A stretch of DNA of 64,000 nucleotides from Yinghuangia sp035454725 (GTDB taxonomy: Bacteria > Actinomycetota > Actinomycetes > Streptomycetales > Streptomycetaceae): positions 248,001-312,000 of the forward strand of contig NZ_JBPKBI010000002.1 of NCBI RefSeq assembly GCF_051388935.1, written 5' to 3'. Position numbers and translations under genes: made by a program. This document shows, piece by piece, positions 46,903 through 54,961 of this stretch (positions are counted from its first letter, which is position 1; each line of letters begins with the position of its first letter). The notes beneath the pieces are model-generated. The model ran no database searches. It saw only the letters and a program-made list of their open reading frames with translations, and was not told the origin of the DNA.

Positions 46903-49536
46903 GTGACCGAGACTTCTTCCTCCGCGACCGCTGCCCAGGCGCAGACACTCTCGTCCCAGTACGCCCCTGCCGAGGTAGAGGCCAAGCTGTACGAGCGCTG
47001 GGTAGCCGCGGGCTACTTCGAGGCCGATGCGAAGAGCGAGAAGCCGGCCTACACCATCGTCATCCCGCCGCCGAACGTCACCGGGTCGCTGCACCTGGGG
47101 CACGCGTTCGAGCACACGCTGATCGACAGCTTGACGCGCCGCAAGCGCATGCAGGGCTACGAGACGCTGTGGCAGCCCGGGATGGACCACGCCGGCATCG
47201 CGACGCAGAACGTCGTCGAGCGCGAGCTGGCCAAGGAGGGCCTGTCCCGCCACGACCTCGGCCGTGAGGCGTTCATCGAGCGCGTCTGGCAGTGGAAGAC
47301 CGAGTCCGGCGGCAAGATCCTCGGCCAGATGCGGCGGCTCGGCGACGGCGTCGACTGGCGCCGCGAGCGCTTCACGATGGACGCGGGCCTGTCGCGCGCC
47401 GTCCAGACGATCTTCAAAAGCCTCTACGACGACGGTCTGATCTACCGCGCCGAGCGGATCATCAACTGGTGCCCGCGCTGCCTGACCGCGATCTCCGATA
47501 TCGAGGTCGACTACCAGGACGACGACGGCGAGCTCGTCTCCATCCGCTACGGCAGCACGGACGCCGACGGCACCGCGATCGTCGTCGCGACCACGCGCGC
47601 CGAGACGATGCTCGGCGACACCGCCGTCGCGGTCCACCCGAACGACGAGCGATACCGCCACCTCGTCGGCACCGAGATCGAACTCCCGCTGACCGGACGC
47701 CGCATCCCGATCGTCGCCGATGAGCACGTCGACCCGGAGTTCGGCACCGGCGCTGTCAAGGTGACCCCGGCCCACGACCCCAACGACTTCGAGATCGGGC
47801 AGCGCCACGACCTGCCCTCTCTCACGGTCCTCGACGAGCGCGCGGTCATCACCGCACACGGCCCGTTCCAGGGCCTCGACCGCTTCGAGGCGCGGTCCGC
47901 GATCGTCGCCGCGCTGCGCGCCGAGGGCCGCATCGTCGCGGAGAAGCGCCCGTACACCCACGCGGTCGGCCACTGCTCGCGCTGCAAGACGACGATCGAG
48001 CCGCGCCAGTCGATGCAGTGGTGGGTCAAGGTCGGGCCGCTCGCGCAGGCCGCGGGCGACGCGGTCCGCGACGGCCGGGTCGAGATCCACCCGAAGGAGA
48101 TGGAGGCCCGCTACTTCGGCTGGGTCGACAACCTCCACGACTGGTGCATCTCGCGCCAACTGTGGTGGGGCCACCGCATCCCGGTCTGGTACGGCCCGAA
48201 CGGCGAGATCGTCTGCGTCGGTCCCGACGAGGAGCCGCCTGCGGGTGACGGCTGGCGTCAGGACAACGACGTCCTCGACACGTGGTTCTCGTCCGGCCTG
48301 TGGCCGTTCTCGACACTCGGCTGGCCCGAGCGCACGCCCGACCTCGACAAGTTCTTCCCGACGTCGGTCCTGGTCACCGGCTACGACATCCTCTTCTTCT
48401 GGGTCGCCCGGATGATGATGTTCGGCCTGTACGCGATGGACGGCACACCGCCGTTCCACACCATCGCCCTCCACGGCATGGTCCGCGACCAGTTCGGCAA
48501 GAAGATGTCGAAGTCGTTCGGCAACGCCGTCGACCCGCTCGACTGGATGGACGCGTACGGCACCGACGCCCTGCGCTTCACCCTCGCGCGCGGCGCCAAC
48601 CCCGGCACCGACGTGCCGATCGGCGAGGAGTGGGTCCAGGGTTCGCGCAACTTCTGCAACAAGATCTGGAACGCGACCCGGTTCGCGCTCATGAACGGCG
48701 CGACGGTCGAAGGCCCGCTGCCGCCTGCCGAAGAGCTCTCGACGGTCGACCGGTGGATCCTCTCGCGCCTCGACGCGACCGTCGCCGAGGTCGACGCGCT
48801 GTACGAGGACTACCAGTTCGCGAAGCTCAGCGACGCGCTGTTCCACTTCGCGTGGGACGAGGTCTTCGACTGGTACGTCGAGCTGTCCAAGATCACCCTC
48901 CAGGCCGGCGGCCCCCAGGCCGCCGCCACGCGCCGCGTCCTGGGCCACGTCCTCGACGTCACGCTGCGCCTGCTGCACCCGATCGTGCCGTTCGTCACCG
49001 AGGAGCTGTGGACCACGCTCACCGGCGGCGAGTCGCTCGTCGTCGCCGCGTGGCCGCAGCCCGAGGGCCGCCGCGACCCGGCAGCGGAGGCCGAGGTGAC
49101 GACTCTTCAGCAGGTCATCACCGAGGTCCGCAGGTTCCGCGGTGACCAGGGCCTCAAACCGGGCCAGAAGGTCCCGGCGCGGCTCACCCTGGCCGGCACG
49201 GCGCTGGCCGCCCACGAGGCGCCGATCCGCACGCTCGCCCGCCTTGAGCCCGACGCCGAGGGCTTCGCCGCCACGACGTCGTTCCCGATCGCGGGAGCCC
49301 TGGTCGAGCTGGACCTGTCCGGCGCGATCGACGTCGCCGCCGAGCGGCGCCGCCTGGAGAAGGACCGCGCGGCGGCCGAGAAGACCAAGGAGCAGTGCAC
49401 CAAGAAGCTCGCCAACGAGGGCTTCCTCAGCAAGGCGTCGGCCGAGGTGATCGCCAAGGTCCGCACGCAACTGGCGACCGCGGAGGCCGACATCGACCGC
49501 ATCTCCGGCCAGCTCGACCGCCTGCCGGCGGCCTGA
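46903..49536 (+). CDS. valS: valine--tRNA ligase
   Basis: 877 residues from GTG 46903. Class I synthetase: HIGH-type HLGH (64-67) in PPPNVTGSLHLGHAFEH, KMSKS at 534-538, the CP1 editing domain with TTRAETMLGDTAVAVHP, and the C-terminal coiled coil (AAERRRLEKDRAAAEKTKEQC) that marks ValRS. It charges tRNA-Val. The choice of GTG 46903 rests on the -10 just upstream and on the start of conserved sequence; a longer in-frame N-terminus is rejected. The downstream folC is separated by a homopolymer C tract. Confidence 0.97.
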   Translation: MTETSSSATAAQAQTLSSQYAPAEVEAKLYERWVAAGYFEADAKSEKPAYTIVIPPPNVTGSLHLGHAFEHTLIDSLTRRKRMQGYETLWQPGMDHAGIATQNVVERELAKEGLSRHDLGREAFIERVWQWKTESGGKILGQMRRLGDGVDWRRERFTMDAGLSRAVQTIFKSLYDDGLIYRAERIINWCPRCLTAISDIEVDYQDDDGELVSIRYGSTDADGTAIVVATTRAETMLGDTAVAVHPNDERYRHLVGTEIELPLTGRRIPIVADEHVDPEFGTGAVKVTPAHDPNDFEIGQRHDLPSLTVLDERAVITAHGPFQGLDRFEARSAIVAALRAEGRIVAEKRPYTHAVGHCSRCKTTIEPRQSMQWWVKVGPLAQAAGDAVRDGRVEIHPKEMEARYFGWVDNLHDWCISRQLWWGHRIPVWYGPNGEIVCVGPDEEPPAGDGWRQDNDVLDTWFSSGLWPFSTLGWPERTPDLDKFFPTSVLVTGYDILFFWVARMMMFGLYAMDGTPPFHTIALHGMVRDQFGKKMSKSFGNAVDPLDWMDAYGTDALRFTLARGANPGTDVPIGEEWVQGSRNFCNKIWNATRFALMNGATVEGPLPPAEELSTVDRWILSRLDATVAEVDALYEDYQFAKLSDALFHFAWDEVFDWYVELSKITLQAGGPQAAATRRVLGHVLDVTLRLLHPIVPFVTEELWTTLTGGESLVVAAWPQPEGRRDPAAEAEVTTLQQVITEVRRFRGDQGLKPGQKVPARLTLAGTALAAHEAPIRTLARLEPDAEGFAATTSFPIAGALVELDLSGAIDVAAERRRLEKDRAAAEKTKEQCTKKLANEGFLSKASAEVIAKVRTQLATAEADIDRISGQLDRLPAA

Positions 49537-49592
49537 GGCGAGGCTCTGGGCGAAGGTCGGGAAGGTGACCGTGCATCAGGTGTCCGTGTGCC

Positions 49593-49696
49593 GGGGGGCG
49601 GGGGCCCCGGGGGGGGCCGGCCCCCCCCACCCCCCCCGCCCCCCCCCCCCACCCCCCCCCCCCCCCCCCCCCCCCCCCTCCCCCCCCCCCCGCCCC
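49593..49696. repeat. poly-G then poly-C low-complexity tract between valS and folC
   Basis: G runs (49593-49618) followed by 75 bases that are almost only C, broken by single A, G or T. It is non-coding in any sensible frame and resembles degraded read sequence, like the poly-G at 41440. Confidence 0.85.
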
Positions 49697-49770
49697 GGCA
49701 CCGGTCGCCGCGTCAACCGACCGCACCACCGCACCACCCGCGTTCCGCACCACCCGACCCCGACGAACCG

Positions 49771-51156
49771 GTGAAGCCCGTGACTGACCCCGCCGCCGAC
49801 CTGCGCACCGTGGAGGCCGAGCTCGTCGCGCGCTGGCCGGAGACCAAGATGGAGCCGTCCACGACGCGCATCGCCGCGCTCATGGACGTGTTGGGCGACC
49901 CGCAGCGCGCGTACCCGGTCATCCACATCACCGGCACCAACGGCAAGACCTCGACCGCGCGCATGATCGAGGCGCTGCTGCGCGCGTTCTCGCTGCGCAC
50001 CGGGCGCTACACCAGCCCGCACGTCACGGCGATGACCGAGCGCATCAGCCTGGACGGCCAACCGATCAGCGACGAGCGGTTCGTCGAGACCTACCGCGAC
50101 ATCCTCCCGTACGTCGGCATGGTCGACGCGGCACAACCGCTGCCGATGTCGTTCTTCGAGGTGCTCACCGGCATGGCGTTCGCCGCGTTCGCCGACGCCC
50201 CCGTCGATGTGGCGGTGGTCGAGGTCGGCCTGGGCGGCGCGTGGGACGCCACCAACGTCGCCGACGGCCAGGTGGCGGTGGTGACCCCGATCGCGGTCGA
50301 CCACAGCGACAAGCTCGGCGACACCCCGGGAGCCATCGCGGTCGAGAAGAGCGGCATCATCAAGCCGGGCGCCCTCGCGGTGCTGGCCCAACAGCCGCTG
50401 GACGCCGCCGAAACGCTCCTGCGCCGCAGCGTCGAGGTCGGTGCGACGGTCGCCCGCGAGGGCATGGAGTTCGGCGTCGTCCGCCGCGATCTCGCGGTCG
50501 GCGGCCAACTCGTGGCGCTGCGCGGCCTGTCGGGGGAGTACGACGAGATCTTCCTCCCGCTGCACGGCGCGCACCAGGCGCACAACGCGGCCGTCGCCCT
50601 GGCTGCCGTCGAGGCGTTCTTCGGCGTCGGCACGGGCCAGCGCGTCGGCCTCGACCACACCGGCAAGCTCGACGTCGAGCTGGTGCGCGAGGCCTTCGCG
50701 GGCGTCACCTCGCCCGGCCGTCTTGAGGTCGTCCGCCGCGGCCCGACGGTCGTCCTGGACGCCGCCCACAACCCGGCCGGCGCGCGGACCGCCGCCGACG
50801 CGATTTCGGAATCCTTCGACTTCACGCACCTGGTCGGCGTCGTCTCCGCGATGTCGGACAAGGACGTGCGCGGCATTCTGGAGGCGTTCGAGCCGGTCTT
50901 CTCGGAGATCGTGGTCACCCAGAACTCCCTGCCGCGGGCCATGCCCGTCGACGAACTCGCGGCGCTGGCCGTGGAGATCTTCGGCGAGGACCGCGTCGAG
51001 GTCGTGCCGCGCCTCGACGACGCGATCGACGCCGGCGTGCGGCTCGCGGAGGAGGAAGGCGACCTGGGCGGTGCCGCGGTGCTGGTCACGGGGTCGGTGG
51101 TCACGGTGGGCGAGGCGCGCGTGCTGCTCACCGGCGGGCGGCAAGGAAGGGGATGA
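49771..51156 (+). CDS. folC: bifunctional folylpolyglutamate synthase/dihydrofolate synthase
   Basis: 461 residues from GTG 49771; GTG 49780 is equally possible, and neither has a strong RBS. Mur-ligase-like ATP loop ITGTNGKTSTARM (Lys59), folate-pocket segment TSPHVTAMTERI, EVGLGGAWDATNV, HSDKLGDTPGAIAVEKSGIIK and C-terminal LDAAHNPAGA. It adds glutamate to dihydropteroate and to folates. It is followed after three bases by the DUF4233 gene, its usual partner in actinobacteria. Confidence 0.95.
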   Translation: MKPVTDPAADLRTVEAELVARWPETKMEPSTTRIAALMDVLGDPQRAYPVIHITGTNGKTSTARMIEALLRAFSLRTGRYTSPHVTAMTERISLDGQPISDERFVETYRDILPYVGMVDAAQPLPMSFFEVLTGMAFAAFADAPVDVAVVEVGLGGAWDATNVADGQVAVVTPIAVDHSDKLGDTPGAIAVEKSGIIKPGALAVLAQQPLDAAETLLRRSVEVGATVAREGMEFGVVRRDLAVGGQLVALRGLSGEYDEIFLPLHGAHQAHNAAVALAAVEAFFGVGTGQRVGLDHTGKLDVELVREAFAGVTSPGRLEVVRRGPTVVLDAAHNPAGARTAADAISESFDFTHLVGVVSAMSDKDVRGILEAFEPVFSEIVVTQNSLPRAMPVDELAALAVEIFGEDRVEVVPRLDDAIDAGVRLAEEEGDLGGAAVLVTGSVVTVGEARVLLTGGRQGRG

Positions 51157-51159
51157 CCG

Positions 51160-51483
51160 GTGCGTGCCCTGTGCTCCACCCATCTGATCGGCGAAGCGAT
51201 CGTGATCTGCCTCGGTGCGCTGGTGGCGATGTCCCTCACCGACATCTCCACGGGCGTCCTGTGGAGTGTGGCGGGTCCGGCGGCGGTGCTGTGCGTTCTG
51301 CTGTGCGGCAGACTGTCCGCGCCCTGGGCCGTGTCGGCCGGGTGGGCGCTGCAAGTCGCCTTGATCGCGGCCGGGTTCGTGGTGCCGATGATGTTCGTGG
51401 TGGGCATTCTGTTCGCCGCGATCTGGTACGCGTGCGTCCGCGTGGGCCGTACCATCGACGCCGCGAAGGCCGCACGCGGATAG
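51160..51483 (+). CDS. DUF4233 small membrane protein
   Basis: 107 residues, three to four hydrophobic helices (LIGEAIVICLGALVAMSL; VAGPAAVLCVLLCGRL; WALQVALIAAGFVVPMMFVVGILFAAIWYACV). GTG with GGAAGGGG upstream, three bases after folC. DUF4233 proteins are nearly always found between folC and ndk in actinobacteria; their function is unknown. Confidence 0.85.
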   Translation: MRALCSTHLIGEAIVICLGALVAMSLTDISTGVLWSVAGPAAVLCVLLCGRLSAPWAVSAGWALQVALIAAGFVVPMMFVVGILFAAIWYACVRVGRTIDAAKAARG

Positions 51484-51562
51484 GCTCGGGACAGCGGCTC
51501 GTTCGAGTCCCGAAAACCTGAAGTCCGCATCCGCATCCCGCATCTGTGTCAGGAGTGCCCCT

Positions 51563-51973
51563 GTGTCCGAGCGCACGCTTGTCCTCGTCAAGCCGGACGG
51601 TGTCCGGCGCGGTCTCGTCGGCGAGGTCATCGGTCGAATCGAGCGCAAGGGGTTCACCCTTGCCGCGCTGGACCTGCGGGTGATGGACCGGGAGACGATC
51701 GAACGCCACTACGAGGAGCACGCGGGCAAGCCGTTCTACCCGAGCCTCGTCGAGTTCATGACTTCGGCGCCGTCGGTGGCGATCGTCGTCGAAGGCGAGC
51801 GCGTCATCGAGGCGTTCCGCACGCTCGCGGGCGCCACCGACCCGATCAAGGCCGCCCCCGGCACGATCCGCGGCGACCTGGCCACCGTCACGCAGCAGAA
51901 CATCGTGCACGGATCGGATTCGCCCGAGTCCGCGGCGCGTGAGATCAAGAACTTCTTCCCGCATCTCGCCTGA
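51563..51973 (+). CDS. ndk: nucleoside diphosphate kinase
   Basis: 136 residues. Phosphorylated His116 in NIVHGSDS; the nucleotide-binding opening ERTLVLVKPDGVRRGLVGE is complete. It balances NTP pools. GTG start 79 bases after the DUF4233 gene, with an AGGAG (51551-51555) before it. A long untranslated region separates it from mreB. Confidence 0.97.
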   Translation: MSERTLVLVKPDGVRRGLVGEVIGRIERKGFTLAALDLRVMDRETIERHYEEHAGKPFYPSLVEFMTSAPSVAIVVEGERVIEAFRTLAGATDPIKAAPGTIRGDLATVTQQNIVHGSDSPESAAREIKNFFPHLA

Positions 51974-52285
51974 CGCGCCGTCACGAACCCCGCGTACTCA
52001 ACGAAACCACCGGACGTATTACCCATACGGCCGGTTGGCGGCAGTTTTTGTGCCCTTTGAGTGATGCTTCGGGGTGAGAAAACAAGTTTGACCCTATTGC
52101 CGCGCGTGGCAAACAACCTTCGGTCTGATGATCACGTCATCGTGGTTCACAGGTGTTCCGCGCGCCGTGGCACGCCTACGATTGGGGACCGGTCCCAGCC
52201 GCGTGCAGCAGGCCGGTTCACGTCCTCGTTGGCCCGCGTTGGCTTACAAAGGCTCAAAAAGGCTCCGGAAGGCCCTGGTTGCTTC
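51974..52285 (+). promoter_or_regulatory. 312-base mreB upstream region
   Basis: No gene. It contains the most AT-rich stretch of the neighbourhood (GAGAAAACAAGTTTGACCCT near 52078-52097, with TTGACC as a possible -35), so the promoters of the mre operon are expected here. I cannot place -10 boxes with confidence. Confidence 0.45.
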
Positions 52286-53317
52286 ATGGCGAACAATTTG
52301 TCGTTCATCGGTCGTGACATGGCAGTCGACCTCGGCACGGCCAACACGCTGGTGTACGTCAGAGGCCGCGGCATCGTCCTGAACGAGCCGTCCGTCGTCG
52401 CCAAGAACACCGCCACCGGCGGCATCCTCGCGGTCGGTGCCGAGGCGAAGAAGATGATCGGCCGTACGCCGGGCAACATCGTCGCGATCCGGCCACTCAA
52501 GGACGGCGTGATCGCCGACTTCGAGATCACCGAGCGCATGCTGCGCTACTTCATCCTCAAGGTGCACCGCCGCCGCTACCTCGCGCGCCCGCGCGTGGTG
52601 ATCTGCGTGCCCAGCGGCATCACCGGCGTCGAACGCCGCGCCGTGGTCGAGGCGTCCAGTCAGGCCGGCGCGCGCAGCGTGCACATCATCGAGGAGCCGA
52701 TGGCCGCCGCGATCGGCTCGGGCCTGCCGGTGCACGAGGCGACCGGCAACATGGTCGTCGACGTCGGCGGCGGTACCACCGAGGTCGCGGTGATCTCGCT
52801 GGGCGGTATCGTGACCGCGCAGTCGATCCGCGTCGCGGGCGACGAACTCGACATGGCGATCATCAACTTCGTCAAGAAGGAGTACTCGCTGCTGCTCGGC
52901 GAACGCAGTGCCGAGGAGATCAAGATGTCGATCGGGTCGGCATTCGACATGGGCGACGACGCGCACAGCGAGATCCGCGGGCGCGACCTCGTCAGCGGCC
53001 TGCCGAAGACGATCGTGATCTCCACCGGCGAGGTTCGCAAGGCGATCGAGGAGCCGGTCAACACCATCATCGACGCCGTCAAGACCACGCTCGACAAGTG
53101 CCCGCCGGAGCTCTCCGGCGACATCATGGACCGCGGCATCGTGCTCACCGGCGGCGGTGCCCTGCTGCGGGGGCTCGACGAACGCCTGCGTGCCGAGACC
53201 GGCATGCCGATCCACATCGCCGACAACCCGCTGGACTCGGTCGCGTTGGGAGCCGGGAAGTGCGTCGAGGAGTACGAGGCGCTCCAGCAGGTGCTGGACG
53301 CGCAGCCCCGCAGGTGA
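52286..53317 (+). CDS. mreB: rod-shape/spore-wall actin MreB
   Basis: 343 residues. Actin-fold motifs: phosphate 1 DLGTANTLVYVRGRG, phosphate 2 VVDVGGGTTEVAVISLGG, adenosine TGGGALLRGLDERL and connecting segments PSGITGVERRAVVEAS, EPMAAAIGSGLP. It polymerises at the membrane; in Streptomyces it is needed for spore wall assembly, not vegetative growth. ATG 52286 with GGAAGG 13 bases upstream; the conserved FIGRDMAVDLG follows six residues in. Confidence 0.97.
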   Translation: MANNLSFIGRDMAVDLGTANTLVYVRGRGIVLNEPSVVAKNTATGGILAVGAEAKKMIGRTPGNIVAIRPLKDGVIADFEITERMLRYFILKVHRRRYLARPRVVICVPSGITGVERRAVVEASSQAGARSVHIIEEPMAAAIGSGLPVHEATGNMVVDVGGGTTEVAVISLGGIVTAQSIRVAGDELDMAIINFVKKEYSLLLGERSAEEIKMSIGSAFDMGDDAHSEIRGRDLVSGLPKTIVISTGEVRKAIEEPVNTIIDAVKTTLDKCPPELSGDIMDRGIVLTGGGALLRGLDERLRAETGMPIHIADNPLDSVALGAGKCVEEYEALQQVLDAQPRR

Positions 53318-53388
53318 CCGCCGGCCGTTCGGACCGGGATTCAGCGATCCACCACGCACGTCAGTAAACGAAAGGGGCGGGGCGCATC

Positions 53389-54381
53389 GTGAGGGACACC
53401 CGCCGCAGCCGCATGGTCCTCGTGCTGTTGCTCGCGATCTCCTTCGCCTTGATCACCGTGGACATCCGCGGCGGCCGGAATTCGCCCATGTCGCATGCCC
53501 GCGACTGGGCTTCGGCGGTTTTCGGCCCGGCCGAACGCGCGACCGCGGCCGCGGTGGACCCCATCGGCGACGCCGTCGACGCGGTGCGCGACGCCGGGGA
53601 CCACAAGGACGACAAGGAGAAGCTCGAAGCCGAAAACGCCCGGCTCCGCCAGCAGTTGGAGTACATCGAACTGGACCGCGCCCGCGTCGCCGAGGTCGAC
53701 AAGCTCCTGCGCGTGGCCTCGGTCGGGCAGTACAAGATCAAGCCCGCGCGCGTCGTGGCGGTGGGACCGGCCCAGGGCTTCTCGTGGACGGTGACCATCG
53801 ACGTCGGCAGCCGCGACGGCATCAAGACCGACATGACCGTGCTCAACGGCGACGGATTGGTGGGCCGGATCACGACCGTGGGCCCGATGACCGCAACGGT
53901 GCTGCTCGCCACGGACCCGGGTTTCTCGGTCGGTTCGCGCATGGCCGGCTCGATGGAGATCGGCATCGCGACGGGCCAGGGCGACCGCCCGATGCGCCTG
54001 CAACTCCTCAACGGCCAGGCCCAGGTGAAGATCGGCGACCGCCTCGTGTCGTTCGGTTCGGAGGGCGGGCGGCCCTTCGTGCCCGGCGTGCCTGTCGGGG
54101 AAATCACCGAAATCCGGTCCACGCCGGGCACGTTGACCAAGACCGTCGAAGTGAAGCCGTTCGTGCGGTTCAGCAGCCTGGACACCGTCGGCGTCGTGAT
54201 CGAGCCACCGCGCACCGATCCGCGTGACGCGGTCCTGCCGCCCGCTCCCGCCCCCGCACCGCCGGCCCCGGTCGCCCCGGTGGCCGCGCCGCCGCCGGCC
54301 CCGTCGGCTCCGCCGCCTGCCGATCCCGACAAGACGGCCGGCGGAACCCCGCAGCCGAACACCACGACCCGAAGGGACTGA
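53389..54381 (+). CDS. mreC: rod-shape-determining protein MreC
   Basis: 330 residues. One N-terminal TM (MVLVLLLAISFALITVDI), a coiled coil (about residues 80-105; EKLEAENARLRQQLEYIELD), then the beta-rich MreC domain with RVVAVGPAQGFSWTVTIDVGSRDGIKTDM. The last 45 residues are a Pro/Ala-rich tail. MreC links MreB to PBP2 and RodA in the periplasm-equivalent space. GTG start; mreD starts three bases after its stop. Confidence 0.95.
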   Translation: MRDTRRSRMVLVLLLAISFALITVDIRGGRNSPMSHARDWASAVFGPAERATAAAVDPIGDAVDAVRDAGDHKDDKEKLEAENARLRQQLEYIELDRARVAEVDKLLRVASVGQYKIKPARVVAVGPAQGFSWTVTIDVGSRDGIKTDMTVLNGDGLVGRITTVGPMTATVLLATDPGFSVGSRMAGSMEIGIATGQGDRPMRLQLLNGQAQVKIGDRLVSFGSEGGRPFVPGVPVGEITEIRSTPGTLTKTVEVKPFVRFSSLDTVGVVIEPPRTDPRDAVLPPAPAPAPPAPVAPVAAPPPAPSAPPPADPDKTAGGTPQPNTTTRRD

Positions 54382-54384
54382 CCG

Positions 54385-54900
54385 GTGGGAGCAGTACGGG
54401 TGCTGTACGCCGCCGTCCTCATTGTCGTCGCCCTGGTGCTCCAGGTGAGTGTCCTGGCCCGGCTCGGGCTGCCCGGCGCGGTGCCCGACCTGCTGCTGCT
54501 CGTCGTGGTCGGCATGGCCATGACGTACGGCCCCACGGCGGGATGCGTGATCGGGTTCGCCGCCGGGCTGTGCGCCGACCTGGCGCCGCCGTCCGACCAC
54601 GCCGCCGGGCGCTACGCGTTCGTGCTGTGCGTTGCCGGCTACATCGCGGGCATGTTCTCGGCGCGCAACCGCCAGTCGGTGCTCACCCCGATCCTCGTCG
54701 TGGTCGTTCTCGCCGCGGTGACCACCGCGCTGTACGCGGGTGTCGGTGCGCTCGTCGGCGACTCGGCGGCCCGCGACGCCGGGGTCGCCCACCTGATGGT
54801 CACGGCGGTCATCTACGACGCGCTGCTCTCGCCGTTCGTGGTGCCGCTCGTGATGGCCGGCGCCCGCCGCACCGACCCGCAGCCGATGCTGCCCGTCTGA
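54385..54900 (+). CDS. mreD: rod-shape-determining protein MreD
   Basis: 171 residues, five to six TM helices (VLYAAVLIVVALVLQVSVLARL; VPDLLLLVVVGMAMTYGPTAG; ILVVVVLAAVTTALYAGVGALVG). GTG start three bases after mreC. Member of the elongation complex with MreC. Confidence 0.93.
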   Translation: MGAVRVLYAAVLIVVALVLQVSVLARLGLPGAVPDLLLLVVVGMAMTYGPTAGCVIGFAAGLCADLAPPSDHAAGRYAFVLCVAGYIAGMFSARNRQSVLTPILVVVVLAAVTTALYAGVGALVGDSAARDAGVAHLMVTAVIYDALLSPFVVPLVMAGARRTDPQPMLPV

Positions 54901-54961
54901 TCCGCCGCGCACCTTGCGCACCCCATCGCAGCACGCACGAGAACGTGGGAGTGATACGCCG

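Noticed and set aside
49588..49770. Poly-Pro N-terminal extension of FolC
   Set aside because: It is coded by the suspect poly-C tract; FolC homologues start near the GTGs at 49771/49780.
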